Shown: positions 7,701-13,470 of the stretch, piece after piece | How positions within the stretch are numbered: the first letter of the stretch is position 1 | Layout of the letters: every line of letters begins with the position of its first letter | Origin: JAICIG01 sp035532215 | GTDB taxonomy: Bacteria; Planctomycetota; Planctomycetia; Pirellulales; JAICIG01 | NCBI GenBank assembly: GCA_035532215.1 | Contig: DATKRK010000028.1 | Location: 1-13,470 of the forward strand | DNA length: 13,470 nt | Direction: 5' to 3' | The notes under the pieces: model-generated | Database searches by the model: none | What the model saw: only the letters and a program-made list of their open reading frames with translations | Told to the model about the DNA's origin: nothing | Program-made: the position numbers and the translations under genes

Positions 7701-9929
7701 GACCAGCCGGGTCATGTCGATGCTGAACGCCAGCGAACTGACCGGCGCGTTGTGGCCCGCCAATGCGGCCAGCGCCTTGCCGTTGCTAATTTGAAACAGC
7801 TTCACCGACTTGTCGGCGCAACCGACTGCAATCCGATTATCGTCGCGGGCCAAGGTTAACGACGTGGCCGGTGCGCCCGCGGGAATCGCGAGAATTTGGG
7901 CGCCGTCGGCCGGATTCCAGGTGCGCACGGTCTGATCGGCCGAGGCCGAGATCACGCGCTGGTTGTTGCTCGTCATCGCCACGGCGACGATCGCCCCGCC
8001 ATGGCCGGCGAAGTTTTTCAGTTCGGCGCCGTCGGCCGCGTTCCATAGTTTGAGCGTGTTGTCGGCAGCGCCCGAGACGACCTGCCCGCCGGTGGAATCG
8101 AAGGCCACGCCGTTGACGGCGGCCGCGTGTGCGGCGAACTTGGCGAGCTCTTTGCCGTCGGCCAGGTTCCAGACGCGGGCCGTTTTGTCGGCCGAGCCCG
8201 AGGCGAGCTTGGCGGCATCGGCGCTGAAGGCCAGCGCCGTAATCGGCGCCTCGTGGCCGAGAATCGTTTTGGCGATCGTGCCGGCTGCGATGTCGCGGAC
8301 GAGAATCGCCGGCTTGCCGCCGGACATTCCGGCCGTGGCCAGCCACTTGCCGTCGCGGCTGACGGCGGCAACCGCGGCCGGCGACTCATCGACGCCCCCT
8401 GCGCCCGGACCGGCCAGCACTCGCGGGGCAGGCGTATCGAGTTTCCAGAGGGAGATCGAACCGTCGGCAAAACCGCTGGCCGCCTGGTTGCCGCTGGGGT
8501 GAAACGCAATGGCCTCGGCCTGCGCGGCGCCGGCTTCGAGTTTGAGCACCGGTTGCCCGGCGGCGATGTCCCAAATGAGCATCGTCTTGTCGGCGCCGGC
8601 GCTGGCCAGTCGGGCGCCGTTGGCTTGGAATGCAATCGAAGTCACCGCGCCGGCGTGGCCGGAAAGGGTCTTCGTGACTTGCTTGGTCGCCAGATCGAAA
8701 ATGCGGATCGCGCCATCGGCGGAAGCCACGGCCAGCGATTTCTTGTCGGGGCTGACGGCCAGCGCCGTCGCCGGAGCGGCCAGGCCGGCCAAAGCCGGCG
8801 CCGCGCTCGCGGGCGTTTGCCAGACGCGAATCAAATTGTCGCCGCCCGCGGAGGCCAGGCGGCTGCCGTCGCCCACGATGGTGAGTGCAGCCAGCGGAGT
8901 CGGCGTATCGATGCGTCCTGCCGGCGCCCCGGCGGGAAGCTGCCAAACGCGGATCGATTTATCCTGCGACGCGGAATACAGTCGGGCGCCGTCGGCGGCG
9001 AACCGCAAGGCGGATACGGGCGCGGTGTGCCCGGCCAGAGCCTTGACCATCTGTCCGGTGCTCAAATCGAACAATTTCACGGCGTTTTCAGGCGCCGCAA
9101 CGGCGAGCCATTTGCCGTCGGCGCTGACGGCCACGGCGCCCAGCGCGTCGTTCGAAGCGGCTTCGAGAGTGGCCAGGCGGATGTCGTGCGGACGCCGCCA
9201 GAGCTTGATTGTGCGATAGCCGCCCGAGGCCAGCACTGAACCATCGGGACTGAAGGCCAACGATTGGATCAAGTCCAGATCAGCCACGCCCGGCTTGTTG
9301 TAGACGCCCGACTTCATTAACTCGGGATCGGTCAAGCGGCCGATCAAGCGACCCGTGGGCAAGTGGTAGATGAAGATCTGGTTGGCCCGTCCGCAAGCGG
9401 CGTATTGACCGTCTCGCGTGACGGCCACGGCATAGATCGGATTGACGCCGGGCGGCAGCGGTTGCCATTGAATGGCGCCCGCCTGGCCAGTGACGGTACC
9501 CGTGGCGCCCTGGTCGATCCACAGTTTAATCAGGCCCAGCTCTTCGGGCTTAAGCGCCGGGGCAGCGACCTTGTTGCCCTTGGGAGGCATCAGCGAATCG
9601 ACCTGGCCGGTAGCCCGGCCGAGCAACAAGCTCTCGGCCGAATTCTTGGGCACGACGGACGGGCCGCTATCGCCTCCCTTCAGGATCGTCTGCGGGCTTT
9701 CCAGCACGAGTTGGCTTTCCGCCGTGGTAGCGTTGTGGCAAGCGAGGCAGCTCTTGTTCAAGAGCGGCAGGATTTCGCGCTCGAAGTCGACCGGCGTATC
9801 GCGTTTGATTTCAGCAATTGCGATTGTTTCGTCCTCGGCCGCGGCCGCAATGGCGCCGGTCGACAAGATCGAACCGCAGGCTAGCCCCGCGAATGCTAAA
9901 ACCGCTCGATTGAAAGTATTCCGCCGCAT
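4704..9929 (-). CDS. giant secreted cytochrome c / WD40 propeller protein with central coiled coil
   Basis: 1741 aa from ATG 9929; AGGA at 9938-9941 (minus strand) is the likely ribosome binding site. A TTG two codons upstream is possible. The signal peptide is about residues 1-30 (hydrophobic 9-22, then AIAAAA). Residues 48-144 form a planctomycete cytochrome c domain (PSCyt1 type): CLACH at 61-65 binds haem c, with Met114 in LMPP as probable axial ligand. Residues 165-1047 hold about 21 WD40 blades, typically ending SADxTVRxW. Residues 1060-1427 are Ala/Lys/Asp-rich, lack long hydrophobic stretches and are predicted to be one long helix or coil, partly built of 21-residue repeats. Residues 1429-1718 add seven more blades. 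By family it is exported and acts in the cell envelope, probably as a scaffold with a redox centre. It lies 84 bp downstream of the PPC-domain gene on the same strand, probably in one operon. Its partner and substrate are unknown. Confidence 0.9.
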   Translation of the reverse strand: MRRNTFNRAVLAFAGLACGSILSTGAIAAAAEDETIAIAEIKRDTPVDFEREILPLLNKSCLACHNATTAESQLVLESPQTILKGGDSGPSVVPKNSAESLLLGRATGQVDSLMPPKGNKVAAPALKPEELGLIKLWIDQGATGTVTGQAGAIQWQPLPPGVNPIYAVAVTRDGQYAACGRANQIFIYHLPTGRLIGRLTDPELMKSGVYNKPGVADLDLIQSLAFSPDGSVLASGGYRTIKLWRRPHDIRLATLEAASNDALGAVAVSADGKWLAVAAPENAVKLFDLSTGQMVKALAGHTAPVSALRFAADGARLYSASQDKSIRVWQLPAGAPAGRIDTPTPLAALTIVGDGSRLASAGGDNLIRVWQTPASAAPALAGLAAPATALAVSPDKKSLAVASADGAIRIFDLATKQVTKTLSGHAGAVTSIAFQANGARLASAGADKTMLIWDIAAGQPVLKLEAGAAQAEAIAFHPSGNQAASGFADGSISLWKLDTPAPRVLAGPGAGGVDESPAAVAAVSRDGKWLATAGMSGGKPAILVRDIAAGTIAKTILGHEAPITALAFSADAAKLASGSADKTARVWNLADGKELAKFAAHAAAVNGVAFDSTGGQVVSGAADNTLKLWNAADGAELKNFAGHGGAIVAVAMTSNNQRVISASADQTVRTWNPADGAQILAIPAGAPATSLTLARDDNRIAVGCADKSVKLFQISNGKALAALAGHNAPVSSLAFSIDMTRLVSGGANERAIVWDVARGAILESLTIDGGLACCQFGAGPADVLAGGANKLLRHYTLHFERPLLGHTGRISGLAYSNDGSLVLSASADGTVRGFQSGDGAQRYAAQAGGPVNALAKSADGNWLATAGEDKTVRIWNAGNGAPGPKPPFGGFSGPVRSVAFSSDNVHVIAGGANGAETFVFNVAAGETEQAFAEHSGAIIALAGAGEKGELAISASADNSVRIWPLALVRQIAGHGAPVTSLDTVPTAPVQIISGSQDATVRMWNVDNGQQMQQLNHGGPVTSVAVRPDGQRLASAGANNIVRLWNGQNFQQVAELKGDYRAAFNASEIERSVQARKNILAAETAAATAAENAAKAEADNVKKATDAQAASVKALAEKTDPAKKAMEAKVAADKAAADVAAAAKAAEEGKVAAAKAVTDADAANKAAEAAKVAAVKVAADAEAASKAAEAAKVAAVKIATDAEAASKAAEANKVAAAKGVADADAANKAALDAAAKAKAAADGDANNQDLAKAKEAAAEAAAKLKAAQDAAAVAEKAAVDAATKLKTAQDAKVGPEKAAADAAAKLKTAQDAKVAAEKAAADAAAKLKAANDAKVAADKVAAEAPAKLKAANDDAAAKTKAFTDAENARKAAETAKVASDKALEGANAAAKRTTDFIPVAKAVQQAAEAKVKETEAQLEASKKAAAATELPFRTVAFSRDGAELAAGGDDKLIHAWSAENGAVSEIYSGQAGAVLAVAYTPDGKLISASADKSAAVFNAHPEWAWERTIGGGMASPLIDRVTALDFSPDGKLLASGSGDPSRSGELKLWNVADGSLVREFPDAHSDTVFGIDFSADGSLLASCGADKFVKVFEVVSGKFVRSFEGHTHHVLGVRWRADGKLLASCGADNVIKIWDFTTGDQLRTIQGFGKEVTSINFIGPTSMVLTSSGDKTVRLHNVDNAQNVRNFGGGSDFMYSAATTPDGKIHLGGGQDSVLHEWNGENGQEIRKFDPPAAPSNDQAAK
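5895..6146 (-). repeat. 63-bp coding repeats, family B (four units plus a partial fifth beyond)
   Basis: Residues 1262-1345 of the WD40 protein consist of four consecutive 21-residue units beginning KLK(A/T)A(Q/N)DA at residues 1262, 1283, 1304 and 1325. A fifth partial unit starts at 1346. Twenty-one residues equal three heptads, as expected for a regular coiled coil grown by unit duplication. One unit carries GPEK in place of AAEK. Confidence 0.8.
6234..6485 (-). repeat. 63-bp coding repeats, family A (four units)
   Basis: Residues 1149-1232 of the WD40 protein are four 21-residue units beginning KVAA(A/V)K at residues 1149, 1170, 1191 and 1212, with a conserved (D/E)A(A)(N/S)KAAE half. 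The period is the same as family B but the unit sequence differs, and the two are separated by the DANN block (residues 1243-1256) that also occurs in the neighbouring protein. Confidence 0.8.
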
Positions 9930-10013
9930 AATCAAGTTCCTAGCCGGTTGACCCCGAGTTACCAGTGCAATCGAGCCCCGAACGCCTGATTCATAACTAA
10001 TCCAAATCCCAGA

Positions 10014-13000
10014 TTACTTGGCCGCCTCGACTTTTTCGACCACCAGGTTCACCGGTTGATCGATCGTCACTTGTTGACCGTTGAGCGTGGCGATCGCTTT
10101 GACCGTGAGCTGATGCGTGCCGGGCGTGGCATTCGCCGCGGCTTGCACCACGATTTTTCCGTCGACCTGTCCCGCGGGAATGGTCACGGCAGGAATATTG
10201 ATGCCTGCCACCCCGCCGGGAAGAGCGATTTGCAATTGCACGGCTTCGTTATAGTTGTAAAGCCGGGTGAGTTTGATTGGAAACTCGACCTGGGCGCCTT
10301 GCTTGACGGCCGGGGGCGCCGTGGCGGCGAACGTAATCGGCGAAGGGGTGATTTTGAAGGTCGCGGTCGTGGACGGTTCGAACAGCGCCAGGTCTTTAGG
10401 CGCTGCGGCGTTGGCCGTGTCGGCGGCCCGCTTGTCGCGAGCCGCCTTTAAATCGGCGGCGGCTTTCGCCTTGGCGGCGGCGTCGGCGGCGGCTTTTTCT
10501 GCAGCAACTTTGGCTTCGGCGGCGGCTTTATTTTTGGCCTCGGCGTCTGCCAGAGCTTTTGCGGCCGCGGTTTGAGCGTCGGCGGTCGTTTTCGCTTTGG
10601 CTGACGCATCGGCAGCGGCCTTGTCCGCAGCCTCTTTGGCCTTGGCCAACTCGGCGTTGTTTGCATCGGCGTCCAAAGCCGCCTTCGCGGCGGCGGCTTT
10701 GTCGGCGGCCGCTTTGGCCTCGGTCGCGGCTTGAGCGGCGGCCTGGTCGGCGGCTTGCTTGGCCGTCGCGGCGGCCTTCGAAGCGGCATCGGCATCGGCA
10801 GCCGCTTTGGCAGCCGCTTGCTTGGCCGTTTCGGCGGCTTGAGACGCGGTCGCCAGATCGGCCGCTAGCTTTTCGCCTTCCGCTTTGGCCTTGGCCGCCG
10901 CCTCGGCGGCCAACGGATCGCGCTTGTAGCTGACCGTCGATTGCACTTGCAAGTAGATCGAAAAGGTCCCCAGCGGTGCGTTGGCGTTGATCTGGGCCTG
11001 GAACTTCCCTTCGTTGGTATTGCCGTCGAACGCGAGCGGTTGCGGGGCGACGTTCGGCGGCAAGCCGAGCGCGGTCAGCGTCAGATTGCCCTTGATCTCG
11101 CCGCGGCGCGTGACCTTGACCGGAATCTCCAACTTGCCGGCGCGCGACATCTCCCACGGCTTGCTCTCGCCGAATTCGACGATAAAGGGCGCGGTCTCGT
11201 TGCCGATCACCGAGAGCGTCAGACTGCGCGCCATGCGTGCGTGTGCGGCAATGTTCTGGGGCGCCGCGTGCAACACCGTACCGGGCCGAGCCGCGCGGGC
11301 GACCTCGGCTTCGCCGATCTTAGCGCGGCCGATAACTTGAATGTTGCCGGCGAAGGCCGGCGCCTGATCGGCGGCCGAGAGCACAAGCGTGGCCGAATTC
11401 TGACCGACCGCGATCACCACCGGCTGGCTTGTGACTCCTGCCGGCAGGCCTTCGGCCGAGACGGTGATCTCGCCGGCGAAGCCGTCGCGACGGTAAGCCG
11501 CGACGTCGATCCGCGCCGCTTCGCCGCGGCGGAGCACCGCGTTCCACGGACGCGCTTCGGTCTTGTTGTTCGCCGGAAACGGGGGCACGGCCGCCAGGCG
11601 GAAATCGGGCCGTTCGGGGCGAATCGCCAGCCGATACAAACGCCGCGGATCGGCGTCGACGCTTTGGTAGAGATCGCGGATGAGTGCACGGTAGAGTCCG
11701 TCGGCCGGCGCGGCGAAGCGGAAACTGCCGTCGCCGTTGGCGGTATTGAAAGACAGTCCGCCGGCGTTCACTCCGTTGTCATCCAGTTCTTGCAGATCGG
11801 CGACTTGTTCTTCGCCCTTGTCGTTCTTGGTGACGCGCTGCAACAACACCGACGGATCGGTCGGCAGCCCGAGCCGCTGAGAGATGATTTCGAGCCAGTA
11901 GACTTGTCCTGCTTTGGCTTCGAATTGAAGCCAGTCATGATCGCCGCGTGGACCGAACTGCCCGACGAATTCGCACGGGACGGCGATGGTTTGCGCCTTG
12001 GTCGGGTCGTCGTTCGGCTCGACTTCCATGACGATCGGCGCCGAGGCAAAGCCGATGAAATACGGATTTGACGTGCCCTGCGGCGTTTTCAAGCGATACT
12101 CGATGCCGTCGAGTTCAACTTCCTCCGGCTTGACGAACTGGCTGGCCAGCGGCCGCTCGGCGGCGTTGTCGGCGGGCAGTTCGATTTCGACCGCCGCTTT
12201 TTCCAGCGGCCGGCCATCGATCGTAAGACCATCGGCCGCCGCGCCGCCGGGCAGGTTGCGGCCGTAAATCGTGTAGATCCCTTTCGTGCCGGGCAAGCCG
12301 GCCGGCGGCACGATGTAGTCGATATGAGGCGCCGTGCCGATCGAAATGCGGTAGAAATACTCCGGACCGCCGCCGTACACGAAGTCGTAGACCTTCAAGA
12401 AGTATTCGCCGTCGGCGGCCGCCGCCAGATCGAGAAACGGATCGCGCCGTTCGTCGTCTTGGCTGCGAAGCAATTGCCGTCCCGCGGCGTCGTAGAGCGC
12501 CAGCGTGCCGTCCATTCGCGAATCGATCCGCTCGGCCCAGCAGTCGATCAGAATTCGCTGGCCCGCCTTGGCGGCGAACTTGTACCAGTCCGAGTTGCTG
12601 CCGTCGGCCGTGCCGTTGATCGTGGAGTTCAATTCCACGGCCATCGCTTTGTCTTGCGAATTGTCGCCGGGCTGTTCGCGAACCTCATTCCATTCGCCCA
12701 CGACGAACGAGCGCGGGTTCGACATGCCAAACGTGCCGACCGCCCGTACGTCGTACACGCCGGGCGGAACATCGGCGGCGATCGTTACCTGGAATTGCCC
12801 GACCAACGGCTCGGCAGCGACAGGCAACGGCCCCGGCGGCGCCATCTTTTGCGCGGCGGTGATGCCGGGGTGCGAGAAATAGAGTTGGTGTACGCCGTCC
12901 AGATCGGCGCCCGCAGAGAGCGTCAGATCGACGGTCGTTCCCGCTTTGCCGCCCGGAGGCGAAACGGCAAATAGTTGCGTGACGGGCAATTGCGCCCGCG

Positions 13001-13166
13001 CGCTATGCGCCATTGCAAGCGTCAGCACTGCAACGCCCAGGGCCAGACCCCGGGCGGCGATGCATGGGGGCGCCGACAAACGGGGCGCCGACAAACGTTG
13101 CGAACCTAGCGCGGCAGCTCCCTTTACGTTCCGCGCAGGGCGCACGGAAACGAAGAATCGTGTCAT
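10014..13166 (-). CDS. secreted PPC / Ig-like domain protein with Ala-rich coiled coil
   Basis: 1050 aa. ATG 13166 is preceded on the minus strand by AGGAGG at 13173-13178, seven bases away, a strong start. The N-terminal region is unusually long (about 38 residues, basic, containing a duplicated RLSAP) before a hydrophobic core (40-54) and an ARA-Q cleavage site near 58. Then follow a beta-rich domain (62-156), a PPC-type domain (about 165-275, DWYKFAAKAGQRILIDCWAE and GEYFLKVYDF), a possible IPT/TIG-like domain (280-375), a second PPC-type domain (380-515, EVEPNDDPTKAQ and DHDWLQFEAKAGQVYWLEI), Ig-like beta domains (520-745), a coiled coil (752-918) and a final beta domain (930-1045). PPC domains are common in exported proteins and often bind or shield partners. 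No catalytic domain is visible. It is first in the probable operon with the cytochrome/WD40 gene, and its coil resembles that protein's coil, so the two may act together. Confidence 0.87.
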   Translation of the reverse strand: MTRFFVSVRPARNVKGAAALGSQRLSAPRLSAPPCIAARGLALGVAVLTLAMAHSARAQLPVTQLFAVSPPGGKAGTTVDLTLSAGADLDGVHQLYFSHPGITAAQKMAPPGPLPVAAEPLVGQFQVTIAADVPPGVYDVRAVGTFGMSNPRSFVVGEWNEVREQPGDNSQDKAMAVELNSTINGTADGSNSDWYKFAAKAGQRILIDCWAERIDSRMDGTLALYDAAGRQLLRSQDDERRDPFLDLAAAADGEYFLKVYDFVYGGGPEYFYRISIGTAPHIDYIVPPAGLPGTKGIYTIYGRNLPGGAAADGLTIDGRPLEKAAVEIELPADNAAERPLASQFVKPEEVELDGIEYRLKTPQGTSNPYFIGFASAPIVMEVEPNDDPTKAQTIAVPCEFVGQFGPRGDHDWLQFEAKAGQVYWLEIISQRLGLPTDPSVLLQRVTKNDKGEEQVADLQELDDNGVNAGGLSFNTANGDGSFRFAAPADGLYRALIRDLYQSVDADPRRLYRLAIRPERPDFRLAAVPPFPANNKTEARPWNAVLRRGEAARIDVAAYRRDGFAGEITVSAEGLPAGVTSQPVVIAVGQNSATLVLSAADQAPAFAGNIQVIGRAKIGEAEVARAARPGTVLHAAPQNIAAHARMARSLTLSVIGNETAPFIVEFGESKPWEMSRAGKLEIPVKVTRRGEIKGNLTLTALGLPPNVAPQPLAFDGNTNEGKFQAQINANAPLGTFSIYLQVQSTVSYKRDPLAAEAAAKAKAEGEKLAADLATASQAAETAKQAAAKAAADADAASKAAATAKQAADQAAAQAATEAKAAADKAAAAKAALDADANNAELAKAKEAADKAAADASAKAKTTADAQTAAAKALADAEAKNKAAAEAKVAAEKAAADAAAKAKAAADLKAARDKRAADTANAAAPKDLALFEPSTTATFKITPSPITFAATAPPAVKQGAQVEFPIKLTRLYNYNEAVQLQIALPGGVAGINIPAVTIPAGQVDGKIVVQAAANATPGTHQLTVKAIATLNGQQVTIDQPVNLVVEKVEAAK
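13067..13096. repeat. 15-bp perfect tandem duplication inside the signal-peptide region
   Basis: GGGGCGCCGACAAAC is present twice head to tail (13067-13081, 13082-13096). On the coding strand it produces RLSAP-RLSAP just upstream of the hydrophobic core. Its length keeps the frame. I recall similar units as intergenic repeats in planctomycetes; if so, this is a dispersed repeat tolerated in coding sequence. Confidence 0.75.
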
Positions 13167-13455
13167 GGCGAGCCTCCTCGGGCTGGGATCCTGGGCTACT
13201 AAAACCCAAGGGCTGGGGTCTGGCGTCGACGCCGCCGCTGGCCGGCAAAGGCGCCGGCCAACCGGACAAGCCGCGAGTGGGGAACTCGGGGCAAGGCGCC
13301 GCGATTCGGGCGAGGCGTTTATTACTTAGCTTAGTTCAAGTTTCGCGGTTTTCGCCAGGCAATTTCGGTCGAATTGAAATCGGCCTCCGTGCCAAAAACG
13401 GGTAAACCTGTGGTGAATTCAACTTCCCAGGCAACCTGCGGCAAGGAGGCCGAAC
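13167..13455. other. leader of the minus operon and divergent spacer
   Basis: No gene is seen in these 289 bp. The interval should contain the promoter of the minus-strand operon and perhaps one for the gene at the right edge. An AT-richer patch at about 13316-13390 is the likeliest promoter area, but no -35/-10 pair with good spacing stood out. The hairpin at 13239-13260 lies in the putative 5' leader. Confidence 0.6.
13239..13260. repeat. 8-bp inverted repeat (hairpin) in the leader of the PPC-domain gene
   Basis: TGGCCGGC (13239-13246) and GCCGGCCA (13253-13260) are perfect complements around a six-base loop. No T-run follows in either direction, so a REP-like palindrome or leader hairpin is more likely than a terminator. 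Confidence 0.55.
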
Positions 13456-13470
13456 GTGCAAGTTACTTCA
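13456..13470 (+). CDS. possible first five codons of a divergent gene
   Basis: AAGGAGG at 13443-13449 lies six bases before a GTG, followed by codons for Val-Gln-Val-Thr-Ser up to the window edge. The ribosome binding site is near-ideal, so a plus-strand gene probably begins here. Nothing can be said about its product. Confidence 0.4.

Noticed and set aside
5571..7859. Long plus-strand open frame of 762 codons
   Set aside because: It lies opposite the WD40/coil gene, has a Gly/Arg/Phe-rich composition caused by the Ala/Lys-rich coding strand, and shows no domain or start signal.
8127..9239. Plus-strand open frame of 370 codons, and similar ones at 10941-12071 and 1696-2763 (minus)
   Set aside because: These are antisense shadows in GC-rich coding DNA with Arg/Gly/His-rich translations. 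The opposite-strand genes have clear domains.
9930..10013. Internal promoter or terminator between the two large minus-strand genes
   Set aside because: No hairpin with a T-run and no well-spaced promoter pair was visible in these 84 bases. Co-transcription is the simpler reading.

Overview
The window looks chromosomal and planctomycetal, most likely from the Pirellulales or a neighbouring group (inference). It is GC-rich. It carries a very large secreted protein that joins a planctomycete-type cytochrome c domain to WD40 propellers, a secreted protein with pre-peptidase C-terminal (PPC) type domains, a remnant of the planctomycete BBP7 outer-membrane barrel family, and short dispersed palindromes of a kind common in these genomes.

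Layout. (1) 1-518, minus: N-terminal part of a polytopic membrane protein that runs off the left edge. (2) 479-542: a near-perfect 64-bp palindrome between this gene and the next. (3) 632-2634, plus: a two-gene operon, prpB (methylisocitrate lyase) and prpC (citrate/2-methylcitrate synthase), joined by a 4-base GTGA overlap. It encodes two methylcitrate-cycle steps used for propionyl-CoA; prpD is not in the window. (4) 2635-3415: about 780 bp without an intact gene. It holds four copies of an 11-bp motif, a 17-bp inverted repeat, two copies of a 25-bp repeat, and between those two the C-terminal stump of a BBP7 barrel gene. (5) 3416-4687, plus: a membrane protein with about four N-terminal helices and a C-terminal single CxxCH haem motif. 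(6) 4704-13166, minus: two large secreted-protein genes, probably one operon transcribed from the right. The first encodes a 1050-aa PPC/Ig-like protein, the second a 1741-aa cytochrome c/WD40 protein. (7) 13167-13455: leader and divergent spacer, then the first codons of a possible plus-strand gene at the right edge.

The most interesting part is the minus-strand pair. Two proteins of unrelated architecture both carry a long alanine/lysine/aspartate-rich predicted helix, and the helices share near-identical blocks. Where I compared the DNA of identical residues, most codons differ synonymously. This argues against recent copying and for either conserved partner coils or low-complexity convergence. 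The WD40 protein has, by my manual count, 21 blades before the coil and 7 after it, which fits four seven-bladed propellers. Together they suggest a large cell-envelope complex with a haem-bearing subunit. No function has been shown and none can be read from the sequence alone.
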